Below are positions 1 through 6,207 of a DNA stretch of 10,160 bases, one piece after another. The notes beneath the pieces are model-generated. The model did no database searches and was not told the DNA's origin. It was given only the letters and a program-made list of their open reading frames with translations. Numbering within the stretch: the first letter of the stretch is position 1; the number at the start of each line of letters is the position of its first letter. Source of the DNA: an uncultured Clostridium sp. Its GTDB lineage: Bacteria > Bacillota > Clostridia > TANB77 > CAG-508. Both the position numbers and the translations under genes were made by a program. The stretch is from NCBI GenBank assembly GCA_946498265.1, contig CAMMNR010000057.1, forward strand, positions 1-10,160, read 5' to 3'.

Positions 1-8
1 CTCTCAAA

Positions 9-55
9 TTTGGTTGGAATGAGTGGACTCGAACCACCGACCCCCACCTTATCAG
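9..55 (-). repeat. tRNA-Ile(GAT)-derived 3' half, left copy
   Basis: Read on the - strand this is a tRNA 3' half: anticodon loop CTGATAA (anticodon GAT, Ile), 3' anticodon-stem strand GGTGG, a variable region, a T-arm with loop TTCGAGT (27-33) closed by GTGG/CCAC (23-26 with 34-37), an acceptor strand CATTCCA, discriminator A and an encoded CCA. No 5' half follows: no D-arm and no matching acceptor strand is found in the next 100 bases. Instead CCCAC (43-47) can pair with GTGGG (74-78) around an inner AAAAG/CTTTT hairpin (56-60 with 66-70). A near-identical copy in the same orientation lies at 10019-10066. It is a tRNA fragment of the sort left at an integration site, or a dispersed tRNA-derived repeat, and not a working tRNA. 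Confidence 0.65.
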
Positions 56-138
56 AAAAGTTAACCTTTTTGCGTGGGTTTATAGATAGGTCTTGAAATG
101 CCCGTAAAATCAAACATTTTAGCACATTGAAAATGAAA

Positions 139-182
139 TTGATGTCAACGAAAAATACACACCTGACATCAATTGACATCAA
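139..182. promoter_or_regulatory. Three TTGANNTCAA-type boxes
   Basis: TTGATGTCAA at 139-148 and TTGACATCAA at 173-182 are reverse complements of each other, and each is itself a partial palindrome (TTGA..TCAA). A third copy lacking only the first T lies at 163-172 and abuts the last one, so two centres are 10 bp apart, one helical turn. This looks like an operator for a dimeric regulator, or arm-type sites for a recombinase, upstream of the Bro-N/DinD-like gene. The protein that binds is unknown. Confidence 0.45.
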
Positions 183-208
183 ATGTGGTGTTTTTGAGTA
201 ATTTGGGT

Positions 209-228
209 GTTCTAAAACTTTCTAGAAC
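209..228. promoter_or_regulatory. Inverted repeat GTTCTA-N8-TAGAAC
   Basis: GTTCTA (209-214) and TAGAAC (223-228) form a perfect 6-bp inverted repeat separated by 8 bases, about 100 bp upstream of the promoter of the next gene. There is no U-tract suggesting a terminator. The half-site order is the reverse of the Gram-positive LexA box (GAAC-N4-GTTC), so it should not be taken as an SOS box. A regulator site is possible but unproven. Confidence 0.3.
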
Positions 229-308
229 TATCAAAAAAGATTTAATACTTTTTAGTTGAAATCATTAAAAACAAAGATTGTGTTTATATAAAATATTTTG
301 AAAAATAG

Positions 309-350
309 ATACAAACTACTCTACTTTATGATATAATCAAATCATAGGAG
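309..350 (+). promoter_or_regulatory. Extended -10 promoter and RBS of the Bro-N gene
   Basis: TGATATAAT at 329-337 is a perfect extended -10 element (TGN followed by TATAAT). The -35 position at 17-bp spacing (309-314, ATACAA) is poor, as is common when an extended -10 is present. AGGAG at 346-350 is a good Shine-Dalgarno sequence six bases before the ATG at 357. The leader would be very short, around 10-15 nt. Confidence 0.65.
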
Positions 351-356
351 AAAGTC

Positions 357-1196
357 ATGTCTAACATTAAGGTTTTTGAAGATAAGAAAATTAGAACTCA
401 GTGGAACGAACAAGAAGAAGATTGGTATTTTTCGGTTGTAGATATTGTTGGTATTCTAACTGATAAAGATTATGATGATGCTAGAAAATATTGGAAAGTG
501 TTGAAAGGCAGACTTAAAAACGAAGGAAGTGAACTGGTATCATTTTGTTACCAGTTGAAATTACCTGCACAAGATGGTAAATTACGAGAAACAGATGTTT
601 TGAATACAAAAGGTATTTTGCGTCTTGTTCAATCAATTCCAAGCAAAAAGGCAGAACCTTTTAAAATGTGGCTATCACAAGTTGGAAGTGAAAGACTTGA
701 TGAAATTGCTGATCCAGAGAAAGCAATAATTCGTGGAGCTGATTTTTATCGTGCAAAGGGCTACACAGAAGGCTGGATAAACCAAAGACTACAAACCATT
801 GAAATGCGAAAAGAACTCACAGACGAATGGAAAGCTCGCGGTATTGAAAAAGAAAAAGACTATGCAATACTCACAAATGAAATGACAAAAGCGTGGTCTG
901 GAATGAGTGTGCAAGAATATAAACAACTTAAAGGCCTCAAAAAAGAAAACTTGCGAGATAATATGACAAATATTGAACTTGTCCTAAACATGCTTGCCGA
1001 AGTTACTACAACTGCTATTTCAAAACAAGAAAATCCCAAAACTTTTGAAGAAAATAAAAAGATTGCTCGTCGTGGTGGAAGTGTCGCTAGTGACGCCAAG
1101 AAAAGATATGAAGAAGAAACTGGAAAGAAAGCAATCTCCCCACGCAATGCAGACAATAAAAACTTACTTGAAATAAAATCTGATGAAGATAAATAA
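357..1196 (+). CDS. Bro-N domain protein with DinD-like C-terminal region
   Basis: This is a 279-residue protein. Residues about 5-120 fit the Bro-N domain of phage antirepressors and baculovirus BRO proteins: an aromatic VxDI segment (YFSVVDIVGIL, 24-34), a long basic helix region (KYWKVLKGRLKNEG) and the closing KGILRLVQSIPSKKAEPFKMWL stretch split over 85-106. Residues about 190-262 (GLKKENLRDNMTNIELVLNM, then RRGGSVASDAKKRYEEETGK near 239-258, then ISPRN) follow the layout of the C-terminal part of E. coli DinD. Such proteins are soluble, probably bind DNA, and are common in prophages and islands; DinD inhibits RecA filaments, but that role is not shown here. The start is fixed by AGGAG six bases upstream. 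The gene is monocistronic, with its own extended -10 promoter and structured RNA downstream. No LexA box is visible. Family assignment is firm; function is open. Confidence 0.85.
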   Translation: MSNIKVFEDKKIRTQWNEQEEDWYFSVVDIVGILTDKDYDDARKYWKVLKGRLKNEGSELVSFCYQLKLPAQDGKLRETDVLNTKGILRLVQSIPSKKAEPFKMWLSQVGSERLDEIADPEKAIIRGADFYRAKGYTEGWINQRLQTIEMRKELTDEWKARGIEKEKDYAILTNEMTKAWSGMSVQEYKQLKGLKKENLRDNMTNIELVLNMLAEVTTTAISKQENPKTFEENKKIARRGGSVASDAKKRYEEETGKKAISPRNADNKNLLEIKSDEDK

Positions 1197-1224
1197 CAAA
1201 TTATAACTAATGAAAAACACTAGG

Positions 1225-1289
1225 AACTTGAAGTGAACTCCGCAGCAAGGTTCACTTCAAATGGGGTGCACCCCAAAATTTAAGAAGTT
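1225..1289. repeat. GC-rich double hairpin downstream of the Bro-N gene
   Basis: A perfect 11-bp stem (1228-1238 with 1250-1260) with an 11-base loop is followed two bases later by the perfect palindrome TGGGGTGCACCCCA at 1262-1275. ACTTC (1254-1258) in the first hairpin can instead pair with GAAGT (1284-1288), extending the second hairpin, so the two folds compete. AACTT (1225-1229) and AAGTT (1285-1289) could enclose both. No U-run directly follows the first stem, so it is not a classic intrinsic terminator. It stands out as an island of GC in very AT-rich DNA and may be a small dispersed repeat or a 3' structured RNA. Confidence 0.55.
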
Positions 1290-1547
1290 TTCTTATGAAA
1301 AAATTATATAAAATACTTAAATAAGGAAGAAAAGAAAGAATAAACAAAAAAGAAAAAAGATCTTGAGATGTATTTTTTTGGAAGAAAAGGATTTTTTCTA
1401 TATTTGATAGTAAGGAAAAGTCACCAATGCTGAATATTTTGATGGAACAAAGAAGATTTTGTATACATTAGTCATAATTTAAATAAATACCATATTCATT
1501 TTCATACATAAAGACACACACTTTCTAAACATTATAATCATAATAAT

Positions 1548-1576
1548 TTGCCAATATGAAAAACAGTATATAAGAT
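1548..1576 (+). promoter_or_regulatory. Candidate distal promoter of the glycan operon
   Basis: TTGCCA (1548-1553) and TAAGAT (1571-1576) have 17-bp spacing, each one or two changes from consensus. Transcription would begin near 1583 and give a leader of about 108 nt that includes AGAGG at 1671-1675, a Shine-Dalgarno-like sequence missing from transcripts of the proximal promoter. In DNA this AT-rich, chance matches are likely, so this is a candidate only. Confidence 0.3.
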
Positions 1577-1653
1577 TTAAGTTAGTACTTTAATACAAGT
1601 GTATATCGGAAATTTTTCATTTTAATGTACAACAGGAATATGTATATTAATCA

Positions 1654-1682
1654 TTGACAAAATCGATAAAAGAGGTTACAAT
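1654..1682 (+). promoter_or_regulatory. Proximal near-consensus promoter of the glycan operon
   Basis: TTGACA (1654-1659), a 17-bp spacer and TACAAT (1677-1682) make the best sigma-70-type promoter in the window. Initiation would be expected at about 1689-1690, immediately before the ATG at 1691, so the mRNA would be leaderless or nearly so. A start-stop pair ATG-TAA occupies 1684-1689, eight bases after AGAGG, and would be transcribed only from a promoter further upstream. Confidence 0.7.
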
Positions 1683-1690
1683 TATGTAAC

Positions 1691-1885
1691 ATGAAATTTA
1701 GATTTATAGATCAAATTCAAAACTTAATTAAAAAAAGTTTGGTTGTAGAAGTTTTAAATTTGACAGACGAGGAACAAAAAGAACTTGTTTCTATGCTATT
1801 TCCGTATATTATAAATGATACAGAATCATCATATTCAAATTTAAAATTAGATGCATCAAATATTTTGGGTGGCATTTTTTTTTGA
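1691..1885 (+). CDS. N-terminal piece of the HprK-like/isomerase protein, ends at a frameshift
   Basis: This 64-codon frame begins at the ATG next to the strong promoter and ends in TGA right after the T9 tract at 1875-1883. Its last residues (ASNILGGIFF) run into the tract. Skipping one T there continues directly into EKLNQIKVF of the next frame, giving one 546-residue protein. The piece is rich in charged and hydrophobic residues (NLTDEEQKELVSM near 23-35) with no recognisable domain of its own, which suits the poorly conserved N-terminal lead-in of HprK-like kinases. The ATG lacks a well-spaced Shine-Dalgarno site. I read it as the true 5' end of the downstream gene. Whether the shift is a sequencing error, a phase-variable off state or programmed slippage cannot be told from one sequence. 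Confidence 0.6.
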   Translation: MKFRFIDQIQNLIKKSLVVEVLNLTDEEQKELVSMLFPYIINDTESSYSNLKLDASNILGGIFF

Positions 1886-3332
1886 AAAATTAAATCAAAT
1901 AAAAGTTTTTGTAAGAAATTCTCTTTATGACCAACTTGAAAAAGAAGGGTGGCTAAGGATTCATGCTTCAGCAATAAAAAGCGATGCCGTCACCTTATTT
2001 GTAGGAGATTCAAAGGTGGGGAAAAGTTCTAGTGCTTTTTTAACTTCATCACTTACTAAGGCAAGTTTTGTTGCTAATGATGATATTTATCTTCATCCAA
2101 CAGTTCCTGTTGCAATAGGATATCCAGCAGGATTTGGAGTTCCTAAGTATGTTGGTAATATATTAGGAATAGAAAAAAATTGCCATATTTTCAGTGAAAA
2201 TAGTTATTGGTATACAAATGAAGATATGCTAAATATGAATTACAAAATAGAATATGGTGGAGAAATTAAGAGAATAGTTTTTCCTAATTTTACAAAGAAA
2301 GCAGAAACAATTACATCGGTTGAGAAATTAGACTATGAAAAATTTAGACAAAAGATTTTTGACTGTTCAAAAGTCTCAGGTTTTGACAAGTCCTTATATC
2401 AATACTTATCAAAAATTCCAGGCTATTCTATAACTACTGCAGGTGTTTGTACGGAGTACTGTAAAGCCTTAAGATCGTTAAATGACAAAACTTTTACGCA
2501 TCAACAAAACATATATAAAAATTTAGGAATCAATTATTATTTTGGTTTTAATGATGACTTGGCCCATAGGTTTCAAGAAGTCAAGAAAAGCGGATTTGAA
2601 TATATTTCTATAAATGCCGATACATACTCGGAAGAAAATTATAACGGTTTAGAAAATATAATTATAGAAGCATTAAAAGCAGGGCTTAAAATAGCTTATG
2701 TTCATGCTCCATATTGTAAGGAATACAGTATAAGGTACTTTTTTGAAAATGGTCCTCAAACTGAACAGATTATGAATTTTCATAAATATGCTGTAGGATT
2801 ATGTGGAAAATATAAAATCCCAGTGTATGTTATGCATGCCAATAGAAAAAATGATTCTCCGCCATTAGGGAATGTATGCTTAAAAAATTTCTCTGAATTA
2901 AATGACATATCAAAGCAAAACAATGTAAAATTGGCAATTGAAAATATAACATCATTACAGGTTTTAAAATTTCTATTAAGTAACATACAGGATGAAAACT
3001 TTGGATTGTGTTACGATAGTGGTCATGATAATCTATATACAAAAAATCCAGCCATGTTAGATTTCGCAAAGGGTAGAGTTTTTACTGTCCATCTTCATGA
3101 TAATTTTGGTGATAAGGACAGTCATAATGCTATTGGGGACGGAAATATAAATTGGTCTTTAATATTTAATAAATTGCAATCAGCACATTATAGAGGCCCG
3201 TGGATGTTAGAAGTAAAGAACCCAGAAAAATTTGTTTCTGAGCAAGAGTTTTTATCAGAAAATTTTAAGAGATTAAAAAATACATTAGAAAAAACAGGGG
3301 TGCTATCTGATGAACAAAACAAAAATTTATGA
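1851..3332 (+). CDS. HPr-kinase-like P-loop domain fused to sugar phosphate isomerase/epimerase TIM barrel
   Basis: Numbering is from the ATG at 1851; that ATG has no ribosome site, so real translation probably comes from 1691 through the T9 shift. Residues about 35-150 resemble the HPr kinase/phosphorylase catalytic core: the HASAI lead-in (38-42), Walker A GDSKVGKSS (52-60) and the acidic NDDIY motif (76-80). The HPr-binding loop region of genuine HprK is not recognisable. Residues about 224-482 form a xylose-isomerase-like (AP endonuclease family 2) barrel with a full metal site: IEN (363-365), YDSGHDN (388-394), HLHDN (414-418) and LEV (453-455). This family interconverts sugars, sugar phosphates or polyol derivatives. 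The protein is presumably cytosolic and could phosphorylate and isomerise the precursor of the activated sugar made by this operon. The stop lies 23 nt inside the next gene. The substrate of either half is unknown, and the fusion is unusual. Confidence 0.75.
   Translation: MHQIFWVAFFFEKLNQIKVFVRNSLYDQLEKEGWLRIHASAIKSDAVTLFVGDSKVGKSSSAFLTSSLTKASFVANDDIYLHPTVPVAIGYPAGFGVPKYVGNILGIEKNCHIFSENSYWYTNEDMLNMNYKIEYGGEIKRIVFPNFTKKAETITSVEKLDYEKFRQKIFDCSKVSGFDKSLYQYLSKIPGYSITTAGVCTEYCKALRSLNDKTFTHQQNIYKNLGINYYFGFNDDLAHRFQEVKKSGFEYISINADTYSEENYNGLENIIIEALKAGLKIAYVHAPYCKEYSIRYFFENGPQTEQIMNFHKYAVGLCGKYKIPVYVMHANRKNDSPPLGNVCLKNFSELNDISKQNNVKLAIENITSLQVLKFLLSNIQDENFGLCYDSGHDNLYTKNPAMLDFAKGRVFTVHLHDNFGDKDSHNAIGDGNINWSLIFNKLQSAHYRGPWMLEVKNPEKFVSEQEFLSENFKRLKNTLEKTGVLSDEQNKNL
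1875..1883 (+). repeat. T9 homopolymer at the frameshift site
   Basis: Nine consecutive T residues form the longest single-base run I can find in the window. They sit exactly where the N-terminal frame (1691-1882) must switch to the main frame of the gene. Loss of one T, or a transcript with eight U, restores one continuous reading frame. Gain of one T does not, because that frame meets TAA four codons after the tract. Confidence 0.7.
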
Positions 3333-4173
3333 TTTTTTAGCTAAATATTTAGATGAAGCAAACATTGAACAATTATTCTCCAATCTTCAAAATAAACAAA
3401 GAAGTAATATTTTGTCAAATCAATATTTTGTTAAAATCGGTCAAAATACTGACGAATTATTCTTTAAAAACCTTGTTAAAGAGATTAATTTGTACAAGAA
3501 TAATACCAACTGTAAATTTTTCCCTAAACTGATAGATTATTATATTGAAGAAGATATTTGTTCAATTGTGCTAGAAAGAATAAATGGACAGGTTTTAAAT
3601 AGCAATCGTAATACATACATAAATGACGCGTTAAGCGAAGATGAAAGATTAAAGATTTTAAATGAAATTTTAAATATAAAAACTATCAAAATAGACGATA
3701 AGCTTGACTGTTCATATTCTAGACAAGACAAACTTAGCAAATATATGAATAAGTTAATTGATATTTTAGGCTCATCTGATTTAAACATACTTGAAAAATA
3801 TTCTAATGATATTGCACAAGTTAAATGTGATAATGTAATTAGCCATGGAGACCTTATTCCACCAAATATTATGAGAGAAAACAATAGTATCTTTTTTATA
3901 GATTGGGAATTTATTGCCATTCGCCCTGAAAGCTATGACATTGCATATTTTTTGATGTTCTCCAAAAAGGAAAATTCACTTGATGTTTTAAAATACACGA
4001 AGTTTTCTTCAACTTTCAAAAAAGAAGTAAAAAAAGATGCAATTATTTTATGCCTTAAAGAAATGAATAATTGGAATAAGTTGCACGGAAAATTAGATGA
4101 TGCATTAGTAGATGGCAATATAAAAAGATGGAAAAAGGAATTGCTAATTATTTTAAAGGGGTATGAAATATGA
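3310..4173 (+). CDS. APH/choline-kinase-fold phosphotransferase
   Basis: A 287-residue kinase of the aminoglycoside phosphotransferase/choline kinase superfamily. The catalytic loop is ISHGDLIPPNIM (177-188, with H179, D181 and N186) and the metal-binding aspartate lies in FIDWEF (196-201). YFVKIG (39-44) probably carries the ATP-binding lysine K42, with E58 as a candidate partner. In glycan clusters such kinases phosphorylate small alcohols, sugars, choline or ethanolamine, which fits a role in supplying a phosphorylated precursor; antibiotic resistance is unlikely in this setting. AGGGG at 3296-3300 supports the ATG, which overlaps the end of the preceding gene by 23 nt, so the two are probably translationally coupled. 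The exact substrate cannot be read from sequence. Confidence 0.8.
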   Translation: MNKTKIYDFLAKYLDEANIEQLFSNLQNKQRSNILSNQYFVKIGQNTDELFFKNLVKEINLYKNNTNCKFFPKLIDYYIEEDICSIVLERINGQVLNSNRNTYINDALSEDERLKILNEILNIKTIKIDDKLDCSYSRQDKLSKYMNKLIDILGSSDLNILEKYSNDIAQVKCDNVISHGDLIPPNIMRENNSIFFIDWEFIAIRPESYDIAYFLMFSKKENSLDVLKYTKFSSTFKKEVKKDAIILCLKEMNNWNKLHGKLDDALVDGNIKRWKKELLIILKGYEI

Positions 4174-5204
4174 AATTATGTGTAGTATCTCCACTTTATA
4201 ATGGTTTATATAGATATTGTAAGCCTCTTGTCGAACTTTTAAAAACCAATACCGATTTTGAAATATTACACGTAGGATTTGATGAGATTTGTTTTGATAA
4301 AGACAAGATTATAACGCAGGTAGATCGTGTGGCAAAAAAAATTATTGAATTTTCCCCAGACATCATACATTATAATTTTGGCACTTATGATTCGGAACAA
4401 TTACTTCCTTATATGCTAGAAAAAAATGGGTTTAAAGGTAAAAGTGTTTTAACATATCACTCACTTCAACTTGACTTGTTTAAAAAACTAAATTGTCCAG
4501 ATCTTGATGCAATATCAAATGAATATATGGGCAAGATGGACGGCATGATATTTTTTACAGATTATGCCAAAAACATATATAAAGAGAAATACCCCGCCTT
4601 ATCAAAATATGTTATTAGTTTTCACCCAGCAACGCATGAGAACCAAACAATTAGCGAACAAGAGAAAAAATTTTTTGAAAAAGAATTTGATGTTGACGAA
4701 ACAAAGAAAAATGTTGCACTTTTAGGTTATGCATCTCATTGGAAAGAAAGTAATTCTATTGTGGAACTAGCAAAAAAACACAAAGATATAAATTTTTTTA
4801 TCGCTGGACCTTATTGGGCAGACAAAGTTAAAAAAGAAAACCCTGACACAGATATCTCAACTTTAACAAATTTAAAAGTTATTGATAAAGAATTAAACAA
4901 AAAAGAATTTTATTTTTTTGTTAAAACCTGTGTAGGATTTTTCCCATATCACTATTATAAATCATTTCAAGGAAGCGGGTTATTGCCTAATTATCTGTTG
5001 AGTGGATACCCCTGCTTAGTTAATAATATAAGTCAACTTAAAGAATATTGTGGAGAAAATAAATATTGTTTTGACTTTAGCAATCAAGAATTATTGAATA
5101 AAAGATTGACAGAAATTTTTGATGAAAAAAATTTAAAAAAGAATAAAAGATTTTCTTATCAAAATCATTTAGATGATATATTGAATCTTTATAGGGAGAT
5201 ATAA
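4170..5204 (+). CDS. GT-B fold glycosyltransferase, divergent
   Basis: A 344-residue protein with the two-domain layout of GT-B enzymes. The N-terminal domain starts MKLCVVSPLYNGLYRYCKPL and includes DIIHYNFG (64-71) and LTYHS (94-98), typical of GT4-like transferases. The C-terminal nucleotide-sugar domain starts near VALLGYASHWKES (182-194), with FFIAGP (209-214) and the donor-loop region PYHYYKSFQGSGLLPNYLLS (259-278). The glutamates of the usual E-x7-E donor motif appear to be replaced by Q267 and N274, so the donor may be unusual. No membrane helix is present; it should be cytosolic and add a sugar to a lipid-linked acceptor. Its ATG overlaps the previous stop (ATGA), with AAAGGGG about 8 bases upstream. 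Family is fairly sure; specificity unknown. Confidence 0.75.
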   Translation: MKLCVVSPLYNGLYRYCKPLVELLKTNTDFEILHVGFDEICFDKDKIITQVDRVAKKIIEFSPDIIHYNFGTYDSEQLLPYMLEKNGFKGKSVLTYHSLQLDLFKKLNCPDLDAISNEYMGKMDGMIFFTDYAKNIYKEKYPALSKYVISFHPATHENQTISEQEKKFFEKEFDVDETKKNVALLGYASHWKESNSIVELAKKHKDINFFIAGPYWADKVKKENPDTDISTLTNLKVIDKELNKKEFYFFVKTCVGFFPYHYYKSFQGSGLLPNYLLSGYPCLVNNISQLKEYCGENKYCFDFSNQELLNKRLTEIFDEKNLKKNKRFSYQNHLDDILNLYREI

Positions 5205-5205
5205 A

Positions 5206-6207
5206 ATGAAAGTTGCATTTGTTCATAAGGACATTAATGTCGATGTAAATGCTGGAGGGATTAACACTGTTTATTTAAAGCATATTGAAGAACTTGAAAA
5301 AACAGGGGTTGAAACAATTACTCTTACATCAAGAGATGGAAACTGGCCATTTAAGGGGAAAAGATATATTTTGCCATTAGACTCCACTCGTAATAAAAAA
5401 ATAAGACAAATATTGGAAGATGAAAAGCCAGACATAGTTGATGTTTTTAGTTGGAATGCTGAATTATTGGATTATGTAAGTGGCGCACACAGTTGCAAAG
5501 TGGTCATGAGAGCTGATATACCAATGAAATATTATGGCAAGGAAAATCTTGATGAGAAAATGGCTAAAAAATGTGACAAGGTTGTGAGTATAAGCAAATG
5601 GTGTGATTTTGAGTGGTCATCAGTTATAGGAAAGTCAACCACCATTATACCTCATGCCTGTGATGCCCCAGTTTTAACTTCTTGCGAAAAAGAACAGGAC
5701 ACTATTGTATGGGTTGGTAAGGCAACCGATACAAAAGGGTTTGATTTGTTGTTTCAATTAAATGATAATTTTTTCAAAAATTACAAACTTACTGTTGTCT
5801 GTGCAAAGACGAAGTTCTCAGATGAAGAACAATTTTCTTACTTAAAAGCCAAAGGTGTAAGCATCGTTGAAAATCTTTCAAACGAAAAATATTTTGAATT
5901 GTTAGCCAAATCACAATTTGTTTTAAGCACTGCAAGGCGAGAAGGTTTTTGTATAGCCGTGCTAGAAGCTATGCTTTACGGCGCCATACCTATCATTCCT
6001 TATTGGATAGGGGGAACAACAGATTTTGTAAATAAACGCAATGGCATTATATATAAAAATTTGAAAGATATACCAATTTTACTGCAACAAATTAAAAGCA
6101 CTAAACAGATGTCTTCATTAAACATTATAAAGGCAAAAAAATATAATTGGAAAAGAATTGTAAATCTTTCGTATAAAATGTATAAGGGGATGATAAATGC
6201 AAAATAA
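5206..6207 (+). CDS. GT4-family glycosyltransferase
   Basis: A 333-residue GT-B retaining glycosyltransferase. The acceptor-side loop is AGGINTVYLKH (16-26), and PDIVDVFSWNAELLDY follows at 75-90. The donor domain begins at TIVWVGKATDTKGFDLL (166-182), where K172 and K178 sit in the phosphate-binding region. The E-x7-E motif is intact (E246 and E254 in REGFCIAVLEAMLYGAIPII), unlike the preceding enzyme. It would act in the cytosol on a nucleotide-sugar donor and a growing lipid-linked glycan. AGGGAG at 5193-5198 gives a well-placed ribosome site, and a single base separates it from the preceding stop. Linkage and sugar cannot be inferred. Confidence 0.88.
   Translation: MKVAFVHKDINVDVNAGGINTVYLKHIEELEKTGVETITLTSRDGNWPFKGKRYILPLDSTRNKKIRQILEDEKPDIVDVFSWNAELLDYVSGAHSCKVVMRADIPMKYYGKENLDEKMAKKCDKVVSISKWCDFEWSSVIGKSTTIIPHACDAPVLTSCEKEQDTIVWVGKATDTKGFDLLFQLNDNFFKNYKLTVVCAKTKFSDEEQFSYLKAKGVSIVENLSNEKYFELLAKSQFVLSTARREGFCIAVLEAMLYGAIPIIPYWIGGTTDFVNKRNGIIYKNLKDIPILLQQIKSTKQMSSLNIIKAKKYNWKRIVNLSYKMYKGMINAK

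Larger units (their letters stand above)
1290..1690. other. AT-rich intergenic stretch, no gene seen
   Basis: No open frame longer than about 15 codons with a ribosome site is present. Bases 1324-1367 are almost all purine on the + strand. A short hairpin, AGAAAA with TTTTCT, lies near 1383-1399. The rest is low-complexity AT-rich DNA leading into the two candidate promoters that drive the glycan operon. Confidence 0.5.

Noticed and set aside
9..55. Integron attC site
   Set aside because: The ends do not fit the RYYYAAC/GTTRRRY core pair, the tRNA-like explanation accounts for the bases better, and no integron integrase is present.
9..80. Intact tRNA-Ile(GAT) gene on the - strand
   Set aside because: Only the 3' half is tRNA-like. 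There is no D-arm and no partner for the acceptor strand CATTCCA, and the bases 5' of the anticodon loop do not form the normal stem.
139..182. CRISPR array
   Set aside because: The repeats are only about 10 bases, irregularly spaced, and two abut without a spacer.
209..228. LexA/SOS box for the DinD-like gene
   Set aside because: The half-sites are in the reverse order with an 8-base gap; neither the Gram-positive GAAC-N4-GTTC nor the E. coli CTG-N10-CAG pattern is found here.
860..1156. Antisense open frame opposite the Bro-N gene
   Set aside because: No ribosome site or recognisable domain; it mirrors the coding frame of the strong gene on the other strand. The same applies to the other - strand frames in the operon.
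1295..1327. Short peptide frame after the double hairpin
   Set aside because: Only about nine codons in AT-rich DNA, with no convincing ribosome site or family.
1883..1885. TGA read as tryptophan (genetic code 4)
   Set aside because: Reading through TGA stays in the wrong frame and soon meets another stop, and TGA ends other genes here with correct overlaps.
1851..3332. Endonuclease IV (DNA repair) for the TIM-barrel half
   Set aside because: The metal-site pattern and the glycan-operon context fit sugar isomerases; the DNA-binding features of Nfo are not apparent.
3310..4173. Aminoglycoside resistance gene
   Set aside because: The APH fold is shared by many metabolite kinases, and the gene is embedded and overlapping in a glycan operon.
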